Source: a bacterium
GTDB lineage: Bacteria; Bdellovibrionota; FAC87; UBA2466
Length of the DNA: 15,727 nt
Direction of reading: 5' to 3'
Assembly: GCA_019750655.1 (NCBI GenBank)
Contig: JAIEOG010000091.1
Span: forward strand, 1-15,727
Made by a program: the position numbers and the translations under genes. Of this stretch, positions 9,201 to 15,727 are shown piece after piece. The notes under the pieces were generated by a model. That model had not been told where the DNA came from. It saw only the letters and a list, made by a program, of their open reading frames with translations, and ran no database searches. How positions within the stretch are numbered: the stretch's first letter is position 1; each line of letters starts with the position of its first letter.

Positions 9201-9944
9201 GGCGGCGATGTAATAAGCGTCGGTCGTAGTGGAGTCATACACAACACCGACCGCAGTGCCGACGTAGGAAGTAATGGTGACTTTAGATCCCCATGCGCTG
9301 CCGGTTTGTTGATCGAAGGAAGCCGCGAAAGGGCGGTAATTCGTACTATTTTTACCGACGCTTCCGACGATTGTCACCACGCCGTTATGAGAAGTGTTGA
9401 CTTCGGAGTTGTAAGCAATGCCTCGGACAAAGGCATGGCCATCGGTAGAGTTTCCGGCAATTCCCGTCGCAAGAATGCCGCTTGTTCCAAAAGAAGTATC
9501 GAGTGTCCCCGACGAGTTTACTTTCACTAAGTAGATATCGTAGTAGCCGTTGGACTTCATCGAACGGCAGGCGACGATGTACCCATCGTAAGCGTAGGTC
9601 GCGGTGTTGCAGAGATTATCGAAACCGGCGCCTGAAAAGTCATACAGCTTCTGGCCAGGGTACCAAGCAGTATTGCCCTTGGTGAAAGAACCATTGCGCC
9701 AGCCGCCGTCGACTAAAACCGAACTAATGATCCCTTGGTAGTTGCTGCCCGACCAGGCGCGGCCTACAGCGAGGTAGCTAGTGGTATTGCCAGGTTGGGA
9801 GGCGACAGCGCGGTAGGTGATGTGGCCGTTGAAAGAGGGTGGGCGTAGAGGTGTGCCAAACTCGCCAAAGCTCGGCGAGCTAAAAAAAACTAGGCAGCCG
9901 AAGGCTGCCAATAACCTATATGCGCTAACGTTCCACATAAGCAT
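4695..9944 (-). CDS. Giant secreted propeller/Ig/multi-LamG protein, gene 2
   Basis: 1749 aa. Signal peptide 1-27 (hydrophobic LLAAFGCLVFFSS, cut probably after PSFG). Delta-60-type beta-propeller 28-465, with repeats such as GTLDTSFGTSGI (146-157) and D-G-R-x-V-S-G-F-G-T-S-G-F (403-415). Conserved C112/C126 and C329/C366 could form disulfides. Big_2-like Ig domain 466-555. LamG front half 560-670. Inserted LamGs about 678-890 and 906-1120. LamG back half 1131-1230. Two Cys-paired LamG modules 1236-1494 (C1263, C1288) and 1495-1749 (C1521, C1544). Tail Cys C1736 and C1748. Ser, Thr, Gly and Asn dominate and charged residues are few, as in exported repeat proteins. Likely a secreted or surface binding protein, ligand unknown. 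ATG at 9938 (MWNVS) aligns better with the starts of genes 1 and 3 than ATG at 9944, so the true protein may be two residues shorter. It lies 28 bases after gene 3, so co-transcription is likely. No enzyme motif was recognised. Confidence 0.93.
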   Translation of the reverse strand: MLMWNVSAYRLLAAFGCLVFFSSPSFGEFGTPLRPPSFNGHITYRAVASQPGNTTSYLAVGRAWSGSNYQGIISSVLVDGGWRNGSFTKGNTAWYPGQKLYDFSGAGFDNLCNTATYAYDGYIVACRSMKSNGYYDIYLVKVNSSGTLDTSFGTSGILATGIAGNSTDGHAFVRGIAYNSEVNTSHNGVVTIVGSVGKNSTNYRPFAASFDQQTGSAWGSKVTITSYVGTAVGVVYDSTTTDAYYIAATEAVAPHSFYVHKYNYSGGASDTSLDAFSSPWGTALSLSGAGGGAESIPSGITLGTTGAWGVDIIVAGSNKTSSSSGNWWCTAVALESSTGNLRTNYGDAGTDNLGVTLVTHDSSHDCIISNVATLGSGQVVLTGAAYTSGNSNYDQLAIKLDTDGRTVSGFGTSGFKLLSAGPADDVNNSAVKIGSYIYTSGRVDNASYYQGGDVQRYDATTGAVAPTVSSITANSPSVSAGQGVGLTVTVTYSDASTGSVPLSSLNLATSNSSVINLNSSSPYVYSTASSGTPTITATLSENLYVTANVDVSVPGYTTTNIRGDWDAAYANRSGPHSGSNSNWYDLTPNGYDGTSSSTSHATWSGSGTYSSPYTLSLDGQGYMGFGTNPLASQTKAFFSTWVKSSNVSSSSDAVILGNSSNAGGNGFTVRQHASYRDAVMALSPTAYFRLGEKTGTSAANLGSGSATGTYSGSPVLGATGGLTSDSDTSMTFDASNDFVRLSNASELNSMNSTGSFSAWIKTSNSAASARSIFANWDGTNGMQLYMHTGVLRFWSQTGGALLSGVTVSDGNWHHVVATSNGTTVSLYVDGLYRASEARTWANSTRESQIGSACSGANSTTCGDYWDGYIDEVAVFSNALTAAQIAVLYQVGTTGKTMDFVIGKSYQDAVLADSPAAYFKLGEAAGTTAKDLSGNGITGKYNSVTLGASGAIGGDSDTGVLFSSSTSSYVTAAAVAMTSAFTVESWIKFNNSQTQRSAFNQLTGAGVGWMLRTNYDTNLYFFVSDNSAAWYTMLGYCTNCITSGWHHVAAVFDGSQGSNSNRLKIYVDGVAQSLSFGTLPTSLPNTGQQIQLGASSATADIWDGWLDEFAVYTTALTSTQIAAHYNAGNAAYSGFCRGTSSLSENLWTHVSGIFSGSAATLYVNGRQDCTVSVSGGFTSPNSGLYAGATDSNTKNFTGSISDVKVYGTSNGSAVGAASDVKTNFDYTADTYRQNPVGSIVESGLVAHFDAASGKQGLRQYTSGCASTDLTWYDLSSSGADATLTGFASCGSSLGWQGAGTTSSPYSVITDGSSTDEYVQLSSTTTLDALQSGDYSMETWVSPNSLPTNANNNTLYSLLLGKKGQHIGIFLSPTGTFIGGHWLNSGPTFVSATGSVHDVGKWYHAVSTVSKTNGRIRLYINGVLENTGTFTAGSAAYASFGTNRWYLGMADPGASNYKYPADAKVAVARLYSGELTGADVYQNYDAQAERFRTTSKGNISTNGLVLNADAANGGGVFYQGNGCARTSWYDLSSSALLGTLTNFASCGSTTGWNGDGTTTVSGTNGPYRATFDGSNDYVSFGNASALSFDKTSSFTFETWMRSTSTTATIAILGKMGSSPFPGYGLYMNYPSTGVIGWQLINTYPTNLLTVYSTTTVNDGAWHHVALTYDGSSTAAGTKIYIDGTASTNTFANTLTGATTNSAAFTVGARSGSLNWGGEIAILRAYNRKLTSSEISANCAANSARFNGATCN
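6552..7934 (-). repeat. Double LamG insert inside the first LamG of gene 2
   Basis: This covers residues 671-1131. Unit 1 starts SYRDAVMALSPTAYFRLGE and unit 2 starts SYQDAVLADSPAAYFKLGE, which shows an internal duplication of about 220-230 residues. Each unit has the LamG core W-H-H-V-[VA]-A, then [LI]-Y-V-D-G, then W-D-G-[YW]-[IL]-D-E. Unit 1 carries an extra Cys pair (C853, C861). The surrounding LamG resumes at C1135. Confidence 0.65.
7929..9944 (-). repeat. Conserved front module, copy 2 of 3
   Basis: It encodes residues 1-672 of gene 2, collinear with the fronts of genes 1 and 3 with only one- to few-residue gaps. It ends in GFTVR just before the inserted LamG pair. Confidence 0.85.
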
Positions 9945-9972
9945 GGGACAGTGGCTTTCGGTGTCTCTCCTA
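9945..9972 (-). promoter_or_regulatory. 28-base gap between genes 3 and 2, with a distant AGGAG
   Basis: The minus strand reads TAGGAGAG directly after the gene 3 stop. This is a good Shine-Dalgarno core, but it ends about 22 bases before ATG 9944 (28 before ATG 9938), too far for normal use. No ATG, GTG or TTG lies 5-9 bases after it. There is no room for a usual promoter outside the gene 3 coding region, so genes 3 and 2 are probably one transcript. Confidence 0.5.
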
Positions 9973-9996
9973 TTAGTTGCAGGTTGCGCCGTTGAA
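9973..9996. repeat. 24-base direct repeat at the stop codon, copy in gene 3
   Basis: It is identical to 4695-4718 at the end of gene 2 and encodes the shared protein end FNGATCN plus TAA. An unchanged nucleotide sequence at the very end, beside otherwise diverged codons, may reflect recombination between copies or chance conservation. Confidence 0.7.
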
Positions 9997-12900
9997 TCGG
10001 GCTTTCAGAGCGTTGCAATTCTGAGATATTTCGGAAGCGCTTAAAGCGCGGTTGTAAATCGCGGTCTTAGCAATGCTCCCCAAGAAGTAGCTGCCCGCAG
10101 CTGCCCCGCCGCCTTGGCTTCCGATAGTCAATTGCTGCCCGCTGGTGTCGATGCTGCCCGTGACAGCATCCGACTTAACGAGAGTACCGTTCACATAAAC
10201 GCGTCGGTACGAGCCGTTGTAAGTACCGACGATATGTGTCCAGGCGTTCGCGGAAATAGTCGCCGTATTCATCAGTACGCTGCTGCCAGCATACCGCACC
10301 CAAAACTGGACATCACCGGCTTGAGTGCGCAGGCAATAGTCGGCGTAGGGCGTTGTCCAGCCGGAGTTCGTTTGCTTGCAGGCAATGGTCCGGTAGCTCG
10401 TGATATCCGTCGGGTAGACCCACGACTCGATGGTAATTCCCGTCGTCGGAGAAAGCGTGCTGCTGGTGGGGACGGAAACTAAGTCGTTCGTACCATCGAA
10501 AGTTAAGCGGTAAGGGCCATTCGTGCCGCTGACGGTGGTGGTACCGTCGCCGTTCCAGCCAGTAGAGGCCCCGCAGCTCGCGAAGTTAGTGAGAGTGCCT
10601 TTGGTGAGGGTGCTGGAGATATCAAACCAATCAGTGATACCGCACCCGTTGCCTTGGTAGGCCAAGGTAGTCCCATTAGCGGCATCCAGATTGAGTATCA
10701 AACCAGAGGTTACGATGTTGCCCGCGCTGGTTTTGCGGAAACGATCCGCGTGGGCAATGAAGTTGGCGTAGATTTCGCTCTGGGACAGTTCCTTGTTGTA
10801 GATCAGAACAGGGCCCATTTCGCCGTTCATATAGCTTGCACTCGTATCGCGACCCAATTCATTGATATTGCCCGAGCCACCCGCGGTACCGAAGTTTGTT
10901 TGTGTGGAGGTTACCTGGGTGCCGTTTAAGTAGAATTTAAAGCTGCTGGCAGTGTCTTTATTGCCACCCGTGTAAGCAAACGTAAGGTTGATCCAGCGGC
11001 CGGTGTAGAGGCTTTCCGTAATAATCGGCCAGTTTTGAGTCTGCCCACGGAAGGAAGCCAGTAAATAAGTGTTGCCGCTATTTTTGTAAAACCCAGACAC
11101 ATATTCGGTGCTCTGGTTGAGGCGCACCATAACCTGGGCAGTGTTGTTCGTGATGCTGTTGATGTAGGCCCACATCTGCACGGTCATTGGAGTGGTACCC
11201 GTACCAATGTAGTTCGTGCTTCCTAAAGAGACGTAATCGTTAGAACCATCAAAGGTAAGCCGGTAAGGCCCTGCGGTGCTGCTGATGGTGCGTGTGCCAT
11301 CCCCGTTCCAGCCTGTGGTGCTTCCGCAACTGGAGAATCCATTCAGAGTTCCTGTCGCTGCGGAAGAGGTGAGCTCGAACCAAGAAGTGTCTGAAGAGTA
11401 GCAACCATTGCTGTATGGCCGTAAACCCTGTTTGGCGTTTGCCGGGTCCAAATTCAGCACGAGATTGCTGGTCGTGATGTCGCCCACGGCGTTGGCGCGG
11501 TAGGTATCTGCAGTATAGTCAAAATTCGTTTTAATGTCGGTGCTGGCACCGACGGCACTTCCGTTGCTGGTGCCGTAAACCTTCAGGTCAGAAATGTAGC
11601 CAGTGTAGTTTTTCGTATTGGAATTCGTAGCGCCCGCGTAAAGGGCAGAGTTTGGCGACGCGAAACCACCCGAAACGCTGACCGTGCATTCTTGGCGCCC
11701 ATTCACGTAAAGCGTCGCAGCGCTGCCGGAGAAGATCCCGCTGACGTGAGTCCAAAGATTCTCAGAAAGGTTGGATGTGGAACGGCAGATCCCCCCATTC
11801 GCGGCGCCAATAGCGGCGTAGTGTGCGGCCACTCGGGTGGAGCTAAGGGCGGTTGAGTAAACGGCGACGTCCTGAATGGTGCCCGTAAAGAAGTTACCAG
11901 CCGCGTTGTAAGAACCAATCGAAAGTGTAACCGTGTTGGAGAGGCTCGGTGTGACTGTGGCGCTATTGCTGGACGTTCCATCCACGTACACCGTCAATAG
12001 ATTGGAGCTGTTGAGCGTGCAAACTACGTGGTGGTAATTTCCATCGTTTTTGGTGGTCGCTGAATAAGTATAGGTCCCCGACGAGCCGAATTGGCAGCCC
12101 ACTTTGCCGTTGTTAACCGCCATCACATAGCCAGGGTAAGGTGTAGAGCCAAGATATTTCTGCACGACGACCTGGAGTGAAGTCGTAGTGTATTTAACAA
12201 TGGCTTCCAACGAGACTTCTGAAGTGGGCGTTAAAGTAGTACTATGCGCAACCGCGACATAGTCGTTGCTTCCATCGAAAGTAACCGCGGTGTCTCCTGC
12301 GGTGGCCCCAGTTGCCCCTAGAGTCGGGCTATTGGTGTACGTCCCGTTCAATCCGTTACCTGAAAACTCTTTGGCTGTGGTCCCAGAGCTCTCTCCTAAG
12401 CGCCAATAGCCGACGGGACTGTCGGCTAGGATGGCTGTTTCTAGCGAGGGGCCGACGACTAAATCCATCGTTTTGCCGCGTGTACCTGCGAGGTGGAGCG
12501 AAGCGATTTGGGCTTGTGTCAGCGCGCTGTTGAAAAAGGCAAATTCATCGACATAGCCACTTAAAAACTGATTGGGAGTAACAGAGCCGGCACCGACTTG
12601 CAGATTACCCGCCATCGTCGAGTAGATAGTGAATGTGCCGTTGTAAGAACTCGCGAGTACCCCATCGAGATAAAGCCGCAGAGTACTTCCATCATAAGTG
12701 CCCACGACAAAGTGCCAGTTAGAGGTGTCCGTTAGTGTGACGCTGGAAGTCTGCAGCCACGTGCTGCCGTCATTCTTGCGTGCGCCGAAGAGAATAGTGC
12801 CCGAGGAGTTGTAGAGGCTGAAGTTATCATTACCCGTGGCTCCCGTCCGGGACACGAGCACCGTTCCGCCAGTGGTGCTGACATACTTGAACCAAAGAGC

Positions 12901-15156
12901 GACGGAAAAAGCCGAAGTAGCTTTAAGCGCGGCGGCGTTTCCGAAAGAAATGTAGTCGTTACTCCCGTCAAGGAGAACGCTCGTATTTGCTTCTCCAGTT
13001 ACCCCACTCGTTTGGTTCAAGGTCGGGCCGTTGGTGTAAGTACCCGTGTTCCCACCGGAGCCTAAGTCGCTAGCGCTCGTTCCGGAGGTGTCCCCTAAGC
13101 GCCAATAACCCACGGGGCTTAAAGCCAACATAGCGTCCCGGTACGAAGCGCGGTGCCGCAGCGTAAATCCATTGCCTGCCCCATTAGAGCTGTTTCCTAA
13201 GATCACCCGGTCAGTCGCCGTGCTTGCATTCGACGCCCTGATCCACGTCGAAAACATTCCCTTTGTCTGGGAAGCAAGGGGGCTCGTGCCATAGCTGATA
13301 TTTCCCTGACCGTCTAAGAGCAGCATGTAAGGCGAAGAGTATGTGCCGCTACCAGAAAAATAGGCGTGAGAGCTGCCGCTCGTCGTGCCGTCGTAATTAT
13401 TAGTCGTTAGGTCGTACCAAGTGGTGGCACTGGAAGAGCTAGGGCCATAACCACTGGAATAAGCCGCATCGTAATCGCCGCGAAGATTGGTGGTCGTATA
13501 GCCCGGAACAGAAATATCTACAGTGGAGGTGATCGAGAGATTTTCGTCGAGAACGGCCGTGATCGTTGGCGTGCTAGCACCGGCGGTGGAGTACACATAC
13601 GGAGAGGAACCATTTAAGTTAATGACCGACGAATTGGAAGTGCTCAGGTTCACAGAACTCAAGGGCACAGAAGCGGTAGATCCATCCGCGTAGGTCGCCG
13701 TGATAGTTAACCCGACGCCTTGGCCCGAACTAATCGTCGGAGAATTGGCGGTCATGGTCGAAACGGCGGGTGCAACGGTTCCCGCGGTGATGTCGTAACG
13801 CTGGACGTCTCCGCCTTGGTAGAGAGACGCATTGTCGACTCGCCCACCGGCGTACAAGTAGGAACCGATTTTCACGGCGGAGTTGGTGACGTCGTTTGCG
13901 GGACCATTTGCGACAATCTTAAATCCGCTTGTGCCGAATCCTGAGACGGCGGTGCCGTTTGTATCTAGTTTTAAAACCAGCTGATCGTAGTTCGCATTGC
14001 CGCTAGTGTAAGCGGCTCCAATGGCGGCGATTTGGCCACTTCCAATGTTGGTGACGCTGTTAAGGATGCAATCATGACTCGCATCGTGGGTGAGGAGCGT
14101 AACTCCTAAGTTGTCCGTGCCCGCATCGCCATAGCTTGTGCGCAAGTTACCAGTGGAGCTAGCGACAGCCACGGTTGTGCAAACCCAATTGCCCGATGAA
14201 GACGAAGTTTTGTTGGAGCCACCTACGATGATGTCCACGCCCCACGCGCCCGTGGTCCCCAGGGCAATGCCAGTGGGAATCGTCTCTGCGCCACCGCCTG
14301 CAGCCGACAAGCTAAGGGCACTGCCCCAAGGCGATGCTGCGGCATCCAAGCTCGTATCTGCCGAGCTGCTGTAAGTGTATTTGTGAATGTAGATGTGGTG
14401 CGGTGCCACGCTCTCAGTGGCAGCAATGTAGTACGCATTGCTTGTGGTGGAATCGTAAAGCACTGCGACTGCGGTGCCTGCATAGTCCGTGACGGTGGTT
14501 TTGGAACCCCAAGCGGCTCCCGTTTGTTGATCGAAGGAAGCGGCGAATGGGCGGTAGTTCGAGCTATTGGTACCAACGCTGCCGACGATAGTGACCACAC
14601 CATTGTGCGAAGTATTTACCGCGGAGTTGTAAGCAATCCCGCGGACGAAACCATGGCCGTCCGTTGAGTTTCCTGCAATCCCAGTGGTGACAATCCCGGA
14701 AGTTCCGAAGGATGTGTCTAGCGTTCCCGTGGCGCTGACTTTGGCGAGGTAGATGTCGTAGTAACCGTTGGACTTCATCGAGCGGCAAGCAACGATGTAC
14801 CCGTCGTAGGCGTAAGTGACGGCGTTGCAAAGGTTGTCGAAACCCGCGCCAGCGAAGTCGATGAACTTCTGTCCCGGGTACCAGGCCGTATTGCCCTTGG
14901 AGAAGGATCCGTCGCGCCAGCCGCCATCGACCAAAATGGAACTGATGATCCCTTGGTAGTTGCTGCCGGTCCAAGCGCGGCCGACGGCAAGGTAGCTGGT
15001 GGTGTTGCTTGGCTGGGAAGCGACTGCGCGGAAAACGATATGCCCGCTGAACGAGGGTGGGCGCAGAGGTGTGCCGAACTCCCCGAAACTGGGGAAGCTA
15101 AGAAAGAAAAGCCCTAGGAGTGACCTCAAGGCTAGATGTCTGCTGACGTTCCGCAT
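9973..15156 (-). CDS. Giant secreted propeller/Ig/multi-LamG protein, gene 3
   Basis: 1727 aa. Signal peptide 1-25 (LLGLFFLSFPSFG before EFG). Delta-60-type propeller 26-462 (GTLDTSFGTSGI near 144-155; a second G-F-G-T-S-G-F near 406-412). Big_2-like Ig domain 463-552. LamG front half 557-667. Inserted LamGs about 676-888 (SPVGYWRLGD) and 903-1110 (SPVGYWRLGE). LamG back half 1121-1220. Cys-paired LamG modules 1225-1478 and 1479-1727, ending NGATCN. The ATG at 15156 is the only start that keeps the whole signal peptide and it aligns with gene 1. No Shine-Dalgarno-like sequence precedes it. It is the first gene of the array, with a 135-base leader region of its own, and probably drives gene 2 as well. 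Function is inferred only as an exported, possibly adhesive or glycan-binding protein. No catalytic motif, sortase signal, outer-membrane barrel or known type IX tail was seen. Confidence 0.93.
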   Translation of the reverse strand: MRNVSRHLALRSLLGLFFLSFPSFGEFGTPLRPPSFSGHIVFRAVASQPSNTTSYLAVGRAWTGSNYQGIISSILVDGGWRDGSFSKGNTAWYPGQKFIDFAGAGFDNLCNAVTYAYDGYIVACRSMKSNGYYDIYLAKVSATGTLDTSFGTSGIVTTGIAGNSTDGHGFVRGIAYNSAVNTSHNGVVTIVGSVGTNSSNYRPFAASFDQQTGAAWGSKTTVTDYAGTAVAVLYDSTTSNAYYIAATESVAPHHIYIHKYTYSSSADTSLDAAASPWGSALSLSAAGGGAETIPTGIALGTTGAWGVDIIVGGSNKTSSSSGNWVCTTVAVASSTGNLRTSYGDAGTDNLGVTLLTHDASHDCILNSVTNIGSGQIAAIGAAYTSGNANYDQLVLKLDTNGTAVSGFGTSGFKIVANGPANDVTNSAVKIGSYLYAGGRVDNASLYQGGDVQRYDITAGTVAPAVSTMTANSPTISSGQGVGLTITATYADGSTASVPLSSVNLSTSNSSVINLNGSSPYVYSTAGASTPTITAVLDENLSITSTVDISVPGYTTTNLRGDYDAAYSSGYGPSSSSATTWYDLTTNNYDGTTSGSSHAYFSGSGTYSSPYMLLLDGQGNISYGTSPLASQTKGMFSTWIRASNASTATDRVILGNSSNGAGNGFTLRHRASYRDAMLALSPVGYWRLGDTSGTSASDLGSGGNTGTYTNGPTLNQTSGVTGEANTSVLLDGSNDYISFGNAAALKATSAFSVALWFKYVSTTGGTVLVSRTGATGNDNFSLYNSSGTILFGARKNDGSTWLQTSSVTLTDTSNWHFVVGTYDGSTLRLYLDGVLASSYNGTFTIYSTMAGNLQVGAGSVTPNQFLSGYVDEFAFFNSALTQAQIASLHLAGTRGKTMDLVVGPSLETAILADSPVGYWRLGESSGTTAKEFSGNGLNGTYTNSPTLGATGATAGDTAVTFDGSNDYVAVAHSTTLTPTSEVSLEAIVKYTTTSLQVVVQKYLGSTPYPGYVMAVNNGKVGCQFGSSGTYTYSATTKNDGNYHHVVCTLNSSNLLTVYVDGTSSNSATVTPSLSNTVTLSIGSYNAAGNFFTGTIQDVAVYSTALSSTRVAAHYAAIGAANGGICRSTSNLSENLWTHVSGIFSGSAATLYVNGRQECTVSVSGGFASPNSALYAGATNSNTKNYTGYISDLKVYGTSNGSAVGASTDIKTNFDYTADTYRANAVGDITTSNLVLNLDPANAKQGLRPYSNGCYSSDTSWFELTSSAATGTLNGFSSCGSTTGWNGDGTRTISSTAGPYRLTFDGSNDYVSLGSTNYIGTGTTPMTVQMWAYINSITNNTAQVMVRLNQSTEYVSGFYKNSGNTYLLASFRGQTQNWPIITESLYTGRWINLTFAYTGGNKDTASSFKFYLNGTQVTSTQTNFGTAGGSGNINELGRDTSASYMNGEMGPVLIYNKELSQSEIYANFIAHADRFRKTSAGNIVTSGLILNLDAANGTTLAYQGNGCGITDWFDISSTLTKGTLTNFASCGASTGWNGDGTTTVSGTNGPYRLTFDGTNDLVSVPTSSTLSPTTGITIESWVYPTDITSYRTIACKQTNSGWTTPYADYCLRTQAGDVQFWVRYAGSSVLMNTATISANAWTHIVGTYNGSYRRVYVNGTLVKSDAVTGSIDTSGQQLTIGSQGGGAAAGSYFLGSIAKTAIYNRALSASEISQNCNALKARFNGATCN
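9976..11484 (-). repeat. Two tandem Cys-paired LamG modules (D and E) of gene 3
   Basis: This covers residues 1225-1478 and 1479-1727. The heads are LDPANAKQGLRPY and LDAANG, each followed by a Cys, a W-F-[ED]-[LI]-[TS] motif and F-[SA]-S-C-G. The first unit matches the single module of gene 1 over most of its body, including N-E-L-G-R-D-T-S. The second carries the terminal tail shared with gene 2. Confidence 0.65.
11794..13155 (-). repeat. Double LamG insert inside the first LamG of gene 3
   Basis: This covers residues 668-1121. Both units begin with S-P-V-G-Y-W-R-L-G. Their cores differ strongly from those at the same place in genes 1 and 2, although the flanking front and back LamG halves are conserved. 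The host LamG resumes at C1124 with ICRSTSNLSENLWTHVSG. Confidence 0.65.
13147..15156 (-). repeat. Conserved front module, copy 3 of 3
   Basis: It encodes residues 1-670 of gene 3, the same order as copies 1 and 2 and ending in GFTLR before the inserted LamG pair. Conserved Cys residues in the propeller match those of gene 2. Confidence 0.85.
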
Positions 15157-15182
15157 CGATTTCCGATTAAGTGCCTTGATTG

Positions 15183-15193
15183 AATCGGTATTT
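15183..15193 (-). promoter_or_regulatory. 11-base leader block AAATACCGATT, gene 3 copy
   Basis: It is an exact match to 4594-4604 and is placed 26 bases before the ATG. Part of it can also pair with AATCGG nearer the start codon, making a weak hairpin in the leader. Confidence 0.45.
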
Positions 15194-15254
15194 ACGTAAT
15201 TTCAGTGTAACTGGGAATTGTGGAGAGAAAGTGAGGATTGTGCTGTGCGTCAAA

Positions 15255-15275
15255 TATCTTAAGTCATTGAAGATA
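15255..15275 (-). terminator. Weak hairpin after the DUF6642-like gene
   Basis: TATCTT and AAGATA form a 6-base, A/T-rich stem with a 9-base loop, followed on the minus strand by only three T. It lies about 16 bases past the stop of the upstream gene. It may be a weak terminator or chance. Confidence 0.2.
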
Positions 15276-15291
15276 CCGGACTAAAATGCAC

Positions 15292-15727
15292 TTACGTGCG
15301 GCGGCGTTCCCAAACATGGAATCCGAGGCTTCGGACGAGCGTTCCGGCCCGGTCGGACAGGCGTTTGCGGAAGGTTTTTACGCTAGCGGGACTGATGCGG
15401 CGGCTCGAAAGCAGGTCCAGAATCAGGATCTCCAAAGCGCAGGAATGCAGCCAGTCGACTTCATGCCGGAAGCCGCAAACGGCGGTGAACTGGGTGCGCG
15501 CGAGGAAGTTAGTAAGCTCTTTTTGCGGGGCACTCAACGTTTCGCAAGAGCCGAAATGCACCAATCGTCCCCGGCCCTTGCCGCTAAATTCATGCAAATC
15601 GCGCAAGGGAACTTGCTCAGATCCGATGTGCAATGCGCCCGGCGCTCCGTGAAACCCGAGGTACAAAATCGGGTAGCTTTGGTACTTCGCTTTGGTCCAT
15701 TCGCCGATCACACGCCCGAATTCGTCG
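15292..15727 (-). CDS. DUF6642-like protein, C-terminal part (N-terminus outside window)
   Basis: 144 residues are visible before the stop. A GTG at 15711 could start a 139-residue protein, but the frame is open beyond it (DEFGR) to the window edge, and the family's usual length of roughly 200 residues, as I recall it, suggests the real start is outside. The core matches my recollection of DUF6642: S-Y-P-I-L-Y-L-G-F-H-G, then V-H-F-G-S-C-E-T-L, then A-V-C-G-F-R-H-E-V-D-W. The spaced FHG (His 26 of the visible part) and GSC (Cys 61) look like the His-Cys pair of caspase/CHAT-like (clan CD) peptidases. That link is inference and no activity is claimed. The basic C-terminus (KTFRKRLSDR, WERRRT) is family-like. 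It has no signal peptide in view and no obvious tie to the LamG genes beyond strand and proximity. Confidence 0.72.
   Translation of the reverse strand, partial: DEFGRVIGEWTKAKYQSYPILYLGFHGAPGALHIGSEQVPLRDLHEFSGKGRGRLVHFGSCETLSAPQKELTNFLARTQFTAVCGFRHEVDWLHSCALEILILDLLSSRRISPASVKTFRKRLSDRAGTLVRSLGFHVWERRRT

Larger units (their letters stand above)
15157..15291 (-). promoter_or_regulatory. Leader and promoter region of gene 3
   Basis: This 135-base gap lies between the DUF6642-like gene and gene 3. It shares AAATACCGATT (15183-15193) and a TCTCCACAATTC block (about 15215-15226) with the region before gene 1. A GGATTGTG (15235-15242) also recurs there. The best -10 candidates on the minus strand are TACACT (15204-15209) and weaker AATTAC (15196-15201); neither has a clear -35. 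CCGATT and AATCGG flank the leader as a 6-base inverted repeat (15163-15188). No Shine-Dalgarno core was seen close to the ATG. Confidence 0.5.

Noticed and set aside
9165..9530. Plus-strand open frame of 121 codons opposite the gene 2 propeller
   Set aside because: Similar frames appear at the same place opposite genes 1 and 3 (about 3936-4193 and 14383-14667) because the underlying protein is conserved. There is no sign of independent coding selection.
9890..9944. Possible lipoprotein signal in gene 2 (Cys 17 in AAFGCLVF)
   Set aside because: The Cys sits in the middle of the hydrophobic core, hydrophobic residues follow it, and gene 3 has no Cys at that position. A standard signal peptide fits better.
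10114..10482. Plus-strand open frame of 122 codons opposite gene 3
   Set aside because: It is an antisense shadow of LamG module E with no family resemblance.
1158..13155. LamG repeats as CRISPR, satellite or mobile-element repeats
   Set aside because: The repeats are protein-level, long (about 220-250 codons), diverged at the DNA level and in frame. No short regular repeats, terminal inverted repeats or transposase gene were seen.
14223..14974. Minus-strand frames of 126 and 136 codons overlapping gene 3 in other phases
   Set aside because: They overlap the well-supported gene 3 frame completely and read as low-complexity out-of-phase translations.

Overview
All visible coding capacity is on the minus strand. 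The window holds three very large paralogous genes in head-to-tail array, plus the end of an unrelated gene. In transcription order (right to left) these are: the C-terminal part of a DUF6642-like protein (15292-15727), giant gene 3 (9973-15156, 1727 aa), giant gene 2 (4695-9944, 1749 aa) and giant gene 1 (from 4568, still open at base 1, at least 1522 aa). No RNA gene, insertion sequence, CRISPR array or integration site was seen, and no gap between genes exceeds 135 bases.

The giant proteins share one plan. They have a signal peptide and a beta-propeller of about 430 residues with delta-60-type repeats. A bacterial Ig-like (Big_2-type) domain of about 90 residues follows, then a long tail of LamG/concanavalin-A-like jelly rolls. 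The first LamG appears to be split: its front half ends in a short F-T-[VL]-R motif, two further complete LamG domains follow, and only then does its back half appear. After it come one (gene 1) or two (genes 2 and 3) further modules of about 250 residues with conserved Cys pairs. Genes 2 and 3 end in the same short Cys-containing tail. In gene 1 the matching tail is not followed by a stop, and the protein runs on past the window edge.

The front 560-670 residues are strongly conserved among the three copies, whereas the LamG domains behind them are much more diverged and look shuffled. This suggests a family of secreted or surface proteins with a constant platform and variable, probably ligand-binding, jelly rolls. 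The ligand and the mode of surface attachment cannot be read from the sequence. Genes 3 and 2 are 28 bases apart and probably co-transcribed. Gene 1 is preceded by a 126-base gap with nested palindromes, a TATAAT box and an 11-base block shared with the gene 3 leader, so it probably has its own promoter.

The organism is a bacterium with roughly balanced base composition, most likely Gram-negative. Delta-60 repeats, multi-LamG proteins and the N-C-x-A-L-K-x-R-F type tail remind me of Bdellovibrionota or other former deltaproteobacterial groups. This rests on recollection of family style, not on a marker gene, and is tentative.
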